Of a stretch of 64,000 nucleotides of DNA, positions 1 through 12,619 are shown piece after piece. Below the pieces are notes generated by a model. The model worked only from the letters and a program-made list of their open reading frames with translations. It made no database searches and was not told the origin of the DNA. Each line of letters starts with the position of its first letter. The stretch's first letter is position 1. Both the position numbers and the translations under genes were made by a program. The DNA comes from Trichobilharzia regenti (taxonomy: Eukaryota; Platyhelminthes; Trematoda; Strigeidida; Schistosomatidae), in contig OX235262.1 in NCBI GenBank assembly GCA_944472135.2, positions 83,054,903 to 83,118,902 of the forward strand, given 5' to 3'.

Positions 1-985
1 GGCAGTCCATATTTTCAGGTCATCACTTGTGACTCTTAATACAAAGTTGTTCGTCTTTGACCATGTACAGCATAAGCATTTAGTGGAAAGTAAAAATGTG
101 GATTTACTATAGTTTCATAATCCGAATCATAATAAGTACACCGTAACTTTTTAAACGGTTCCTTAACTGAACTGTTACACACATTATCTCTTTCCAGCAG
201 CGTACATACAAATCCTACTGGTTATAACGAGGAAAAACCAATTATTTTAACGTGGTTGTGCGATAAAGGAGTGTTACCAGTTTGTGGTTGTTGTCAAACT
301 TGACTAGAATTTGCCTACAGATACGGCACTGTAAGCAACTGATCACTTGGAAATAAACCTCACCTTGAGACAGACACAAAAGTGAGATTTAACTGTGACA
401 CCAACGATGACGTCTCATTATCCAGAATAAATTGCACATACAGTTTACAAAACCTCAGAAATTCTAGCCGTAAGTAAGCCAATCAAAATCTCTTCAATCA
501 AGTTATGGTGTTACTACACGTACCACTCACGACCTCACTGCTAACAACAATATATTTTCCGACCTAACAGAATGCTTGAAACCAACACAGAAATCCTAGT
601 CAATATTATTCTCACCACTTGTTATATTCTTCTAAATGGTTTACCAAACTTCCTTGAGTTAAGCACAGCTAGCAACTGTATTCCATCATCTCACAGTGGT
701 TAATGTCGTGATCATTTGTCATTTATATTTCCCTATAAAATGCGGTTTCATTTAGCAAATATACCATATAATCAGCGGTGCAGGCAGACTTCATGGATTA
801 CATTTCAAGTAAGGAATTATCAGGTCACCGAAATCATTTTGCTGCTTATCTAGAAGACTTTATGGAAAGAAGTTAATTCTGTCTAAGAGATTGCAATTTT
901 ATTTTAAATGCAAAAAGTCAAGTAAGTTCAATCACAGTAGATTTCCGTTGTTAAAATAGTTTGCATGATTGACAATTTCATTATA
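1..985. other. No recognisable feature
   Basis: AT-rich single-copy-looking sequence. I see no gene, repeat or micro-exon. Confidence 0.5.
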
Positions 986-988
986 AGT

Positions 989-1373
989 TGGAGGATTTCA
1001 CCTTGAGCTGATATCGGTTAGAGAACCATTGGAAAACCCGGGAGCACTGGACATCTGTTTCGTAGTAGCTCTGTAGGACTCTTTGACAGTACGCATCCAT
1101 ACTGCTGGGTTCGAACCCGAAAGCTTCCATTTACAGATTGAGTTAGTACACTATTAAGCTATTGTGACCTGATCCAATGGGTAGCCCGTAAATTCTTACT
1201 TCTGCCAATTCATGACATAGGACAACCACTTCGCGATGTCTTCTTCGATGAGTTACTGCTTCACCTTCAACCTGCTGTACGCTACTGGTCACGACTTACT
1301 ACTAGCTGTCGAGTACTCGCAGGTTTTCCAGTGGTTCTTTAACTGATGTCAGCTCATGATGAAACCCTCCAAC
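989..1373 (-). mobile_element. tRNA-SINE with hammerhead remnant and inverted ends
   Basis: The left end (ggaggatttcaccttgag) and right end (ctcatgatgaaaccctcc) are inverted copies over about 50 bp. Inside, on the minus strand, are a B-box-like ggttcgaaccc and a degenerate hammerhead: gtactg and cagtgc arms of helix I, a gagtcc strand of helix II, cgaaac, and a GTC cleavage triplet. The conserved CTGATGA core is damaged. Resembles the schistosome Sm-alpha type. Confidence 0.6.
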
Positions 1374-1374
1374 T

Positions 1375-3265
1375 AATCAAACAAAATTGCTACAAAACCA
1401 ATAATTGAAAATTTCAACATAATCAAATGATTATCGTTCATTAGTAGTTAGCTGTCAGGATGTCATAAGATTCCTTTTTGTGCCTGTCATGCTACTGGCA
1501 ACTTTCAGAAAAATAATATTCCTTCTGAGATTCGGACAGATGTCATTCGGTCCCAAGATGAGAAGATAAGTGAAAAGACTATTCAGACTAATATTTTTGC
1601 AAATACGCCTTGAAATTCTGCTACCTTCTCATTGTTTATTTTGGTATTTTTTGAATATTCACACAAAAAGCTTCTTTTAGTCCCTTAACATGCCCTCTGA
1701 GTGGTTTGTCAGTAATTTGATTACCAACCACTTTTTAATGCGACTGCCTGTGGAGTCCCTTTATCCTAACAAAGATAAAAAATTAAGCGAACTATGCTTA
1801 TTTACGAGGAAACCACTTGTGAAAATATGCAGTCACGCTCAAAAATAAAGTTGCTTAAACTCAACAGAGAAAAAGGTTTTGAAGAGAGAAGATATGTAGT
1901 CTACGACAATTTTGAAAATCATTTGATGCCTCCTAGACTTCCGAATCTGATAGTGGTAGTTACTCAAGCTGGGATGTTTGGCAAGTCATAACTAGTCGGA
2001 AATACTGTCAATCCGCTATTGTTTTGTCAACATTTGCCAATTTAATAGTAACTTAGTAATAAATTAATGTTATCGTAATTTGTGTAACTCGGATTTTCTA
2101 ATCCACTTTCGATAATTCCTTCGCATTGTGATACCTCAAGTTTGAGACAGGCAGATCTGGGACTGGATGTCGTACTTGTTGTTATTTGTCAAGGACGTGA
2201 ATCCATGAACTCTTGGAAATTCATGTTAGCTTTAATTGTTTGAATATTCGTCGTTCAATATTGCCACCCGAGTACTTATTTTAAAGCCTCCCGGGTCAAG
2301 AATGACCACTATTCACTTTTGAAATATTATGATCAATGTCATGAATGATAACTAAATATGAAATGGAGATAAAACACGCTGAAAGATTCGAATTAGTGGT
2401 CTTCCACTCACCAGACGGGCCTCCTACCAGCTCCGATATGTGAACCAGTTGAGGACCAGGCCATCATTTCACTGTATACTGTTAATACTAAAAAGACCTA
2501 GGCACTAAATTAAAGTAAAATGTTATTCTACTTTTGATTTGTTATTCTCAAAAACGTGCGTCTGCTGGATGGCGTCTCAAGTATAATGTATTGATCTGTT
2601 GTGATTATGGGCGAAAATTGGTGAGCAAAATGTCATTCATTAAGATACTTCACATCAATCCGCTTTATTAAGTAAACAACATACTACAAAATTTTAGCAC
2701 TTTCTGTTTCTGCGAATGGATTATATAATCAAAAACACAACGTATTATTATCCAGGAATATATTTAAGATTAAGCTGAGTTCAAATGTTCAGTAATACAG
2801 TATTCAGACTTGGATGTTGAAAACGCTGAACTTCACATAAACTGTAAGAGAAAAATAAAAATTTAAGGCGTATCAACAACATAGAAACAGCGAGTAAACG
2901 TATTGACTGACTGTATTGAAATTAATTTTAACACTTATGATGACGATATAAAATGCACAAGTCAACGTAGATGTCCTCATAAACAGAAATTATTTAGTGA
3001 ATCATTGAAAACTAGGGACTTTTCAGCAGTGTGTCTATAACCCCACCAAAGATTAAACCAAGAACCGTGAAGTTAAGAGGTCAGCTCTCTGGCTATTTGG
3101 TCACTGAATCCAAATCGAATAACTTGTGAATTCTGACTTCTCTTCGTGATACAGAGCCATCTCTGACATGTACAAATGCTTTTAATCTTTGAAAGCAACA
3201 ATAGAATCATATGAAAATACCTAAGTGATATCACAAGTCAGGCCATTACTCGAGGGGAATCTGAA
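1375..3265. other. No recognisable gene
   Basis: AT-rich. A 65-codon open frame at 1794-1991 (+) has no recognisable motif and no splice support, so it is not called. Confidence 0.5.
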
Positions 3266-3272
3266 TGACAAG

Positions 3273-3462
3273 CGTTGAGTTCGTAGTCAGTGCGAGGGTG
3301 ACATGAAGAAGGTCATGAGAAGAGGAGATGAACACATGTGGGCAGACGTGGAGCCAGTTTAAAACTTTTGAAGAGAACACAAAGTAATGAAGGCGTGTAG
3401 CTGTAGCTCTATGCTCCTCTAGGAACTAGAGAAGACAATAATAGCAAATAATAATGTGTTTT
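3273..3462 (+). mobile_element. RTE-type LINE, 3'-end fragment
   Basis: Matches the 3' end of the minus-strand LINE at 10.69-11.13 kb: the stretch encoding the C-terminus (gtgcgagggtgacatgaag and following), then the tctatgctcctctaggaact tail and a TAA/TAG-rich end. It is 5'-truncated and frame-broken. Confidence 0.6.
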
Positions 3463-3469
3463 AAAGGAC

Positions 3470-4590
3470 CACAGGTTATTGTAAACTGCAGTCAGTAATA
3501 AGGAATATATCAAAGTTATAGCATTCAATAATTCCACTTTCTGCTGAACTCTTTTATCGAACGATAAACGCACATTCGAACAAAGCACATTGGCAAGCCC
3601 ATTTATATCAGCAACTAACAGCAATTTGAAGAAATCCATACTACCTTGTGTTATTATTTGTCAAACAAATATGTGATTTAAATTAAAAATTGTGTATAAA
3701 AGTTCAATCCATTATTTTTGTATATAACAATTATTAGTCAGGGACTACGTATTTTAGTGGTAGTAAAAGCATAAAAAAATACCTTTTCATGAACTTACTG
3801 GATGAAGCCCACCAACTTTAATCACGTTGTCTCCATATGAATAGATCTGTAATTTACGTTTTTATATTGTTAATAAAAAAGATGAGAAAAAAATATGTTA
3901 CTAAAATTTTCAAAAGGTTGTGAACATACAAAGAAGCACCACTGTCAGATTCTCAACATACAGACTACGGAAGATGTCAGAGGAAATACCATAATACAAA
4001 ACATATTTAACTTTTACTCAATGCATTATATGCATATAATATGCAGTGCAAGTGTTTTGATTATTATGAAACACTAAATTCTGAATGTGGCGAGTGCTAC
4101 TGATAAGCTTTATCAGTAGTATACAAGGAGACATTCATCGGCATAAAAATATCAAATAGCAGGGAGATAGGCTCGATGTCAGAGAAGGCAAATGATACAG
4201 CGTTGTTGAGATACATGGGAGTCGTGAAAGGAACACAAAGAAACACAACATGAAGTCCATAAGTACCACAACACGAAGATCCGAGCAAATGGTGTGTTGA
4301 AGATAAGGTGTATACGTAATCTAACTATGTCGTTTCATTATTTTGTTGGGAAAATAAGATCAGTATGAGATATTTATTGGTTGTTTGCAAGGTTTTCAGC
4401 TCATATTTCCTTTAAAAACTTCATACTAGTAAAATTAAACGAAGCAAGAATGACAACTGTATTAGGATAAGATGCGCCCGTTAGTTATTTTTTACTATTT
4501 TAGGGATTTTTCTCCATTGAATAAAACTTGAACAATACAAAAACATTTGGAATGTACTCTTTCCGAAATAATATAGAATAATTTATAGGA
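3470..4590. other. No recognisable feature
   Basis: AT-rich. Short open frames only, none with a domain. Confidence 0.5.
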
Positions 4591-4596
4591 ATCATG

Positions 4597-4780
4597 TGCG
4601 TCGGTGGCACAGTGGTTAGGACTCTCGCCAACCCTACACACGGTCCGAGGTTCGATCCCCTGCCAACGCACACCTGATATCAATGGTCGACCTGCAAAAT
4701 TTGGGCTACCAATATCCATGCTGAAAATTTCATACTTGTACCAAAAATACGGTGTGGAATCAAGCTGTAATCAAAACAAG
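4597..4780 (+). mobile_element. tRNA-derived SINE
   Basis: Starts gtgcgtcggtggcacagtgg (A-box region), has the B-box ggttcgatcccc, then a non-tRNA body ending in gtgtggaatcaagctgtaatc. Two further copies lie at 6985-7172 and 7788-7967 on the other strand. Confidence 0.7.
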
Positions 4781-4829
4781 TAAAAAATAACGTAAGTTGT
4801 AAAGTTATAGTTAGTTAAAAGAAGTGGAT

Positions 4830-6060
4830 ATTATATTTGTAAAACTTGGGCACTGTGGTAGTAAGTAATTCCATATTAGTTTGTTTATTAGATGTATCAC
4901 ACAGTGAGACAGTATTATATACTGAATGACAAAGTTTCGAACAAAATTTATTGTTCATAATCATCTCATCAGTTATAATCACACGACTTCGAAACTTGAT
5001 TTTTATAGTTTTCTTTGTTTTCTCCTATTTGTCGTCGTAGGGGCAGTAGAATTTTCCAGGTATCTGGGTGGACAATTGTTGAATCATTCCTATGACATGT
5101 GTTTGCAGTTGATTCGATAAACAAAACTTCTGTTATCAATTTCTCCCTTCAGAGATATTTGAACTTCCGATCATCCCATCTTATGTCAGTTAGAATACGA
5201 CTGATGAAATGTTTAAGTGATAGAGCACAAAAACTAAGTAGTACCAAAGAGAATCCAAGACAGGAATTGAAGCATATAAGAGAAGCTTTGAAACTTAATA
5301 ATTACTTTGATAAATTAGTCAGAAAGTATGTAGGGAAATGTAAAAATAAAAATAAAATAAATAATGATAGCAGTGATAATAATAATAACATGCATGTCAA
5401 ACGTGCGCAAGACAATGACAATACCAACAATAAGGAATCTAAATCATCAGCAGTAATTCCATACAAAGAAGAAACCTCGGAAACCTTAACAAGGCAGGAA
5501 TAAAAGTGGCATTCAAACCCACATACTCAATTAGAAACAAGCTTTGTTTGTATAACATCCTGCCTTTAATGATCATTAGGTAAAATAAATAGGTCGAAGT
5601 AGTAGAACAGGATCAGTCAGACTAGCCGAACATAAAAACCTAGCAAAATCTAGATCAGTTGACCCGAATAAGATAAGAAATCGAGAGAATAGGTCAACTA
5701 TAGCGCTACATGCAGCTACACAAAACTATGCATACAATAGGATGGGATAGGATGACATTTTTAAAATCTAATGTCAGAGGGTAGAGGGAGAAATTGGTAA
5801 CAGAAGCCTTGTTTATCGAACCAACTGCAAATACGTGTAATAGGAATGATTCAACAGCTGTCCACCCAGATATCTGGAAAATTCTACTACCCCAACAACG
5901 ACAAATGGGAGAGAACAAAGAAAACTATAAAACTCAAGTTTCGAAGTCGTGTGATTATAACTGATGAGACGATTGTGAACAATAAATTTTGTTGGACACG
6001 TCATCCAGTAAATAATAATACTGTTTCATTGTGTGATACATCTAATAAATAAACTAATAT
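4830..6060 (+). mobile_element. Penelope-like element fragment with inverted end
   Basis: A broken plus-strand frame runs from about 5185 to 5990. It reads RLMKCLSDRAQKL, IREALKLNNYFDKLVRK, VIPYKEETSE, then after a frameshift GIKVAFKPTYSIRNKLC (about 5491-5545) and SVRLAEHKNLAKSRSV (about 5611-5660). These are the linker and GIY-YIG endonuclease region typical of Penelope-like elements. The first ~340 bp (about 4860-5180) are an inverted copy of the element's own 3' coding end (about 5760-6055). It has stops and frameshifts and is not functional. Confidence 0.7.
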
Positions 6061-6064
6061 GAAA

Positions 6065-6655
6065 AGAAATGAATATTTTTGAAGGAAGACAGTTCAAAAT
6101 TTTGGGTTAAAGCAAGGTTTGACATGTCATGTAACTAAGGTGAATATGTTTCTAACAAAATAACGCAAAGGAGTAAGGTGAGTGACGTTCAGATGAAACA
6201 CTCAGAGGACTTATAGTCCCCATCAATTACACCTTGTCATCAAGTGGATAAGGAAATTCAAATCCCCTTTGATAGTTTATATTTTTGTAATCAGTTGAGA
6301 AGAATCCATGAATAGATTAAAACAATAAGCTCAAATTATCCAGTTACATTAGTCGATCTTTCTTTTCAAGCTGATAGAATATTGATTTTTTTTTAATACT
6401 TCCAATCCTACTGATTTATGTTACCTTTTCGTACAGAACACTATGACAAACTGAATCGCTAACCTGATTCAAAGGCAACTGCATATCTTTTAAAAAGACA
6501 GAATTCAGTTTTATTTTCTTTAAAACACAGGCAGAATACTTAAGAACTACTTTACACAGTTCAGTTGTTTCTTCCCATCATGTAACTCATGTAAACATAC
6601 AATGTTAATCTACTTAGGTAACTCTCCTGAATGATATTGAAGTTTTGGTTTGTAG
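6065..6655. other. No recognisable feature
   Basis: AT-rich unique-looking spacer. Confidence 0.45.
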
Positions 6656-6663
6656 AGATTTGA

Positions 6664-6855
6664 CTGATTGGTTACAGGATTTCATCATGAGCTGACATCA
6701 GTTAGAGAACCAAGCATTGGAAATCGAGGGAGTTCCAAGACAACTGTTTCGTCCAGTGGGTGCGTAATGTGAAGAGTCCCAAACGAGGACGAAACAGCTG
6801 TCCATTACTCCCAGGCTTTCTGGTGGTTCACTAACCAATGTCAGCTCTTCTGAAT
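6664..6855 (+). mobile_element. SINE with hammerhead-ribozyme remnant
   Basis: The ends are inverted copies (atgagctgacatcagttaga against tcactaaccaatgtcagctc). The hammerhead part lies at 6764-6808: helix I gtaatg/cattac pairs perfectly, helix II gtcc/ggac pairs, GAAA is intact and cleavage would follow GTC at 6800-6802. The CTGATGA core has been shortened to about tgaaga, so self-cleavage is unlikely. Confidence 0.6.
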
Positions 6856-6984
6856 GAGTCATTTAGTAGATATATGTATGTGGGAAAATGAGAAAACAAA
6901 GCTATTGAAACTATTTCTTGAGTCATTTGTATTACCTGCAGAATTAAGTGTTACTGATGTCATAAAAAGCTTTTATTTATTTAT

Positions 6985-7172
6985 TTTTGATTACAGCTTG
7001 ATTCCACACCGTACTTTTTGGTACAGGTGTGGAATTTTTAGCATGTGATATAGGTAGCCCAAATTTTGCAGGCCGACCATAGATATCAGGGGTGCGTTGG
7101 CAGGGGATCGAATCTCGGACTATGTACATGGTCGGTGAGAGTCCTAACCACTGTGCCACCGACGCACACTTG
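6985..7172 (-). mobile_element. tRNA-derived SINE
   Basis: Reverse-oriented copy of the 4597-4780 family: B-box-like ggattcgatcc, then gcacagtggttaggactctc towards its 5' end and gtgcgtcggtgg at the head. Confidence 0.7.
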
Positions 7173-7498
7173 TAATTAAAAACAATAAACTAATTTTGTT
7201 CTCATACTGCAGATAGTTATTTATGAAAGATATGTCGCTGATGGAATAGTAGATTACGATACTTTAAATTAACCCACATAACGCTTTTCTATGGTGCTTT
7301 AAGTGATTTCAGTCAAAAACAAAGAAAGGTTTCTTTATCTACAAAGTGCGTGCTATTTAATAAGAACTGAAATTTGTCATTATAGTTTATAAAAAAACAA
7401 GTATTGGTTGGCTAGTGAGTATACAGATCAGCTTAGCTCAGTTGAAGGTCCTTTCGAGTACCCATCTCAGATACTGTGATAAGATCTCACTATTTACA

Positions 7499-8580
7499 TC
7501 ACCAGTAAATTGTAATCTTAGGAAGACTGAATCTTTTTTTAACAGTCGGCACCTTCGACTTTTTACTTTCTAAGTTCAGGTGATTGTTCACCAATTTAGT
7601 CGTAAAATTGTTTCTACTTAGTAGATCGCCAATATTACTGAGATCTTCGTTCAGTATCTCATTTGCACAGTAAACTCTAGCCCAGTGAAATAGACATCTA
7701 ACCAGACTACGTTTGTATGGTATCATTTATTTATCATTCACATTTAATTCCTTGATTATTTCTGCAAACACAAAACTATCTTTTGATTTGATTTTGATTA
7801 CAGCTTGATTCTACACAGAATTTTTTTGAACAAGTATGGTATTTTCAGCATGTGATATCGGTAGCCCAAATTTTTCAGGCCAACCATAGACATCAGGTGT
7901 GCGTTGGCAGGGGATCGAACCCCAGACCATATGGATGGTCGGCGAGAGTCCGACGCACACAAGTTGCTTATGCAAAGGCTGTAAACTTTCCACCAAACAT
8001 TTCGCAGTTGAATGCTTTGATGGGCTAGACATGTTGAGGACCGGTTTAAGTGGCAAGCCGTTTTTGTGAATCTTTGGTAAACCGTAGAACCAAGGCGTCA
8101 CCGTGCCGACTGGTTTTAGTGTTTCATACAAGGCGGGTGAAACGTAGCCTTGGTGTTTCAAATTTTTTTGAAGACTCTCTTAACTGTTGACAGTTTCTGA
8201 AATTTGTGTGCACCACTCAATAAAGTCCCCATTTTGTTAAGGTAATCAGACTTATATGATAACTTATAACAGACTTATATATGATAACGAATCCTGTATC
8301 TTTGTCAGGCCTGGAAGTCACTATATTATCATTTGCTTTCAGTTTCTTTAAAGTCTCGTGATGTTTTTGGTTAAAATAGCCTGTGTATTACCTCTACTAA
8401 TCATGTATCTGTAACAACAATCGACCAAAGTTGCCTTAAATCTGTTAACCTCCTCATTTGATGAAGGCATAAATTCTCCAATCTGAGCATAAAAGTTTTC
8501 AAATTGAAATTGTACATCCATTTTATTGATTTTTATATTACTATCACAAAATTTAAGACCGTGGTTTCTTTATCTATAAG
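7499..8580 (-). mobile_element. Penelope-like element fragment, RT region, split by a SINE
   Basis: The minus-strand frame at about 8161-7970 reads WFYGLPKIHKNGLPLKPVLN and SSPSKHSTAKCLVESL, the GLPKIHK signature of Penelope-like reverse transcriptase. After the SINE at 7788-7967 it resumes with IPYKRSLVRCLFHWARVYC (7720-7660). Weaker similarity continues up to about 8580. It has stop codons throughout. Confidence 0.72.
7788..7967 (-). mobile_element. tRNA-derived SINE inserted in Penelope-like element
   Basis: Same family as 4597-4780. Its A-box segment is deleted (gagagtccgacgcacac joins directly), so the head is truncated by about 20 bp. Confidence 0.65.
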
Positions 8581-8584
8581 GTAT

Positions 8585-9750
8585 GTAATATTTCATAGGA
8601 AATGTAACTTGATACTGTAGTTTAGAAAGATATTATCTGAGTTTTACAAGATGTAACCCGCCAAAATGCTTTCAGGGTTGGTTGGTAAGTAAAAACTTCA
8701 AAATTTCGAAGAATAAAACAAAAATGAGTGACTTTCTTCATCGCCAACTATCAGATTCTTCATGACTAATCAAGCATATTGTGGAGTGTTAGTAAGGTGA
8801 CTAGTGTGAAAGGAAATCTGATGAACTTATTTCAGAAGGGTAAACATTTTTATATCGATGATGAGAAATATTCCCTAAGTTCTTTCAAAAGCTTCAATAA
8901 TCAATAGAGGGTCTTTCCTAAATATCTAGAATGACTGGGGAAAAATGTACAACCCATCGCTAGTCTCTTCACAGTTAAAGATGTTAAAAGTATATTAAGT
9001 ATAATGAAGTTGTTATTCATATGAACACGTTAAGAAAGGATAAGCGATTCAAATATGGTGTAGTGTAAATTATTGATTTTAAATGAACTTACGGCGTTTG
9101 GACGTTCATGTTGTCTGAGCACAATATACTGTAGTGATGATAATAATAATAATAAGCACATTAGTTAATAGACCTCACTTCCATTATAATAATTATAAAA
9201 TGCTAGTCAAAAACAGCAGTTAATAACCTTTGACCAGTTAAGGAAATAGTTAATTTCTAGTGGACTGATATAATTTTTTATGAATAGTTTACAACACACC
9301 TACCTACTCAAAACTGCCAGGATTACTTCAACCACTACAGCGAAATCTAAGAGGTGTGCATGGGCGTATATATGGAAAAAAGATGATAAGTCTATTAACA
9401 CTTGCATCTCTTTCTGGTAACTAGTACTCTAATACTGTTCATATCTAGGATTGATGCAATTAATGGCATATAATAACGGGTATTGTGTCTGTGTGTTTGA
9501 ATTTTACATTTTTTCATTCGCGCACATATTTAAGTCCAAATCCTCGTAAAAGTAAAAGTTATCAGAGTTATTACATGTTGGAATTAATATTCTGAATTCC
9601 CCAGTGATTGATTATGTTGGAGTGAATTACTTGGAGCCTGTTGACTTACTGACTTCTAGTACAGATAATTCGATGATACATTGTGGTTAACAAGGTTTTA
9701 CCTGGTCGATAATGGCTGAGAAAAAAGTCCAATAAAACCGTTGTAGACGA
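8585..9750. other. No recognisable feature
   Basis: AT-rich. Nothing supported on either strand. Confidence 0.45.
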
Positions 9751-9754
9751 GGTA

Positions 9755-9990
9755 GCTATCTTGGCCTAGTAGCCTAAATAAACAACATCTTAGATCTTGA
9801 AAGGATGAGTTATGGGCTCGAATCTCAGTGAGAACACTGTAACCTACTGGGGGGACGTAGGTCTGTCTAACTGACAACTCCGAGATAGGGTAAAACGGAG
9901 ATCCTGGGTTTCAGTCTTCACTACTATGAGCCACACAAAACCATTACGCAACCAATGGTTGACTGTCCACTCTTTGTCCACTTTTTGTTT
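9755..9990 (+). mobile_element. Possible tRNA-like SINE fragment
   Basis: The tggcctagtagcct (A-box-like) and gggctcgaatctc (B-box-like) spacing resembles a tRNA-derived head, followed by a GC-richer body. There is no second copy in the window. Confidence 0.35.
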
Positions 9991-10601
9991 CATTTATTGA
10001 ATCTGTGTACTTACCTCGTAAACACTTCTGAATGATTTAGGAACAGTAATAGTAAGAATTCGGCTTTCAATAGGGCTTCAGCCTTAAAAACCACTAAGAG
10101 TACTTTTCATTTTACTCATGCGGAACTTGAGAACCTTTTTATAATACTCAGTTAAGATAAACTTCAAGCTAAGAGATAGAAAATCATAATTTACACTGAG
10201 GTTAACGGGCTAAAAAGCATCATCTGTCAGCTGCAGTTTTTCAGGTTTGATTAGTTTTAAAAGGAAAAAAAGCCAGGACATTTGATAAATACTTTACTCT
10301 ATTCGTGGTATCTTCTGAATGGGTGCATTCAAAACTGTGCTTTACGTCAAGTATAAGATTACCAATTTTTGAAAAAGTTCATTACAGTTAAATTGCCTTA
10401 ACCTTATCCAAATTATTCACTATGTTAAGTCAACATCAGTCGGGGAACTAAACAGTGTGTACTACATAAGACATGTAATGTCATTTTAGCATATATAATA
10501 AGTAAAGTAATTTAAACACCCACCTTCCTTGTATCCTTATATTCTCTTTCAGGGTTTGCTAGTTGTACGTGTAACTGAAAATTGAAAATATGGTGTAAAG
10601 T

Positions 10602-10603
<2 letters not shown>

Positions 10604-10646
<43 letters not shown>
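10604..10646. repeat. (AT)n microsatellite
   Basis: About 20 uninterrupted TA dinucleotides. Confidence 0.95.
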
Positions 10647-10654
<8 letters not shown>

Positions 10655-10689
10655 TAGAGAAGTATTCAGTGAAATCTAGGTCATTATTA

Positions 10690-11128
10690 TTATTATTGTA
10701 TCCTTTAGTTCTAAGAGGAACATAGGGCTTCAGCTGCGCACCTCCATTGACTTCGGTTTTCTGACAACTTTTTCACCCTGCTCCAGGTCTGTCCACATGC
10801 TTTCATCTCCTCCTCGCATGACCTCCTCCAAGTCACCCTTGCACTGACGACCAACTCGCCGCTTCCCTTTCGGGTTTCACTCGAGGGCTTGTCTAGTGAT
10901 GTCACTTGATGGTTTCCTCAGCGTATGGCCAATCCATCTCCATTTCTTTCTGCCTATTTGTTTCACAATCGGTTCCTGATTGGTTCGCTCCCAGAGATCC
11001 CTGTTGCTGATCTTTTCTGGCCATCTGATCTTGAGTATTGAGCGGAGACAGTTGTTAATGAAGGTTTGAAGTTTGTTTGAGATGCTCTTTATGACTCGCC
11101 AAGTCTCTGATCCGTATAGTAGCATTCA
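10690..11128 (-). mobile_element. RTE-type LINE, 3' end
   Basis: The minus strand reads [64 protein letters not shown]. This is the C-terminal region that follows the RT domain in RTE-clade elements common in flukes. The tail tgaagccctatgttcctc ends in (AAT)n. It is 5'-truncated at about 11128 and frame-broken after the TRQALE motif. Confidence 0.85.
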
Positions 11129-11134
11129 TTGTCA

Positions 11135-12300
11135 CAAAAGATCTGGTGTTTATATCTTTTCTGAAGTCTATTTATCATTTTAGAAAACATATTATTGTCC
11201 TCATCATGATTTCATTCTACTTATAAAACAAAATTTTGCTGGCGTTATCTTTGGAAAGACTGTCATTCTGGTTATGAATAAGGCGATGAATATCACTGTA
11301 ATAGTAAAATTTGAGTAATTTACTTGAATATAATTCAGAACAGTATAAGTTTATTCAATACAACACATGGTGATAGAGTATTAATAACTATAATAGTTAC
11401 AGTAATATCCGCCTGTTTTTTATATTCTATTGTAACAGTGGAGGGCAAGACAAGAAAGCCAAGGCATATTTTCAAGCGATCAAACCACTTTATATATATA
11501 TACAGCTTATTATTATTTAACTAATCACTGACAGTGTTATTTTGGTTCACATTAAACGACATGAAATAGGATATTTAAATATATATAGCATTATGTTGCC
11601 AATGCATTAGTGAACTGTGCTAATATGTGAGAATAATATTCCGTCGGAACGCATTGTCTGTATCACACTACCCCACTATCAATGAAGTGATGATTACTAA
11701 ATATATCACAGTTTTTATTGGGGTAATAAGCTTATCAAAATAAAGAAGCTTCAGGAACCTAAAGATTGGAACACTCCATGCTCAAATAACTAAATAACCA
11801 AAATTAACTTTACAAATGTTTATAGTTTAATAACCTTAAACTTTCATCTCAAACTAATTAGGTAGACCATTAAGTGCATAGTAGACATATGACTAACCTT
11901 GTTCAATATATGATAGAATGCATGGCTTGCTGCATGTCGTTCTTCCTAAAAGTTATTTAAAAAAAGTATGCATCACTAAGGTATTTATCATCAGTTTTTT
12001 GTTATTAAATAAATAAGGAAACAAACTTCGAAATATTAAAAAAGAGATTTGTGCAAAATGTTGACTGTTCCCAATAGGAAAGTGATAGGCGCTGAAGACC
12101 ACAAAAAGTCTGGTGATAAAACTGTCATAATTAATTACTGAAACTTGGAAAAAATCGAACCGTTACCAAAGAAACAAAATAAAACGGATTGCAGTACTTA
12201 GTTTATGCCACTGGTAGATACTATGGCATTTGTACACTTAAAAAGTCTTTTTCCAGTGTGACTAACTTTCAGTTAAATGAAAAAAGTTGTTAGTTTGTCT
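11135..12300. other. No recognisable feature
   Basis: AT-rich. A 66-codon frame at 11324-11524 (+) has one hydrophobic segment but no supporting start, splice or homology cue. Confidence 0.45.
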
Positions 12301-12304
12301 CAAT

Positions 12305-12510
12305 TTCGATCACAGATTGATATCAGTTGGAGAATCGTTGAAAACCAGGGAGTACTGGATGGATGTTTCGTCCTGGTTTGGGACTCATCGGTGGCACTCA
12401 CCCACTGGCTTTCGAACCTAGAACCTTGCAGTTACAAGGCAGGTTGTGGCCTGACTCAATGGTCTATGAATTCTAACTTCTATTTCATGATTTTAGGCCG
12501 ACTGTCAGTA
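12305..12510 (-). mobile_element. SINE with hammerhead remnant
   Basis: Minus strand: helix II gtcc/ggac at 12381-12384 and 12370-12373, GAAA, an ATC cleavage triplet before cagtac. The core reads CCGATGA instead of CTGATGA. The tRNA-like part lies at about 12400-12470. It ends gatcacagattgatatcag like the other copies. Confidence 0.6.
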
Positions 12511-12619
12511 AGCAGTTTCATTGGCGAGCATTTGTCCTCTCTCCCAACCGGCTGGACTTCACTGGTTAAGATTTCTTCTGAGAATTCCAGGGAACTTTGG
12601 GCTGCAGCCAGTCACTAAC

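Noticed and set aside
5099..5503. Independent 134-codon gene
   Set aside because: The protein matches the linker region of Penelope-like elements, and the frame breaks immediately before the GIY-YIG part.
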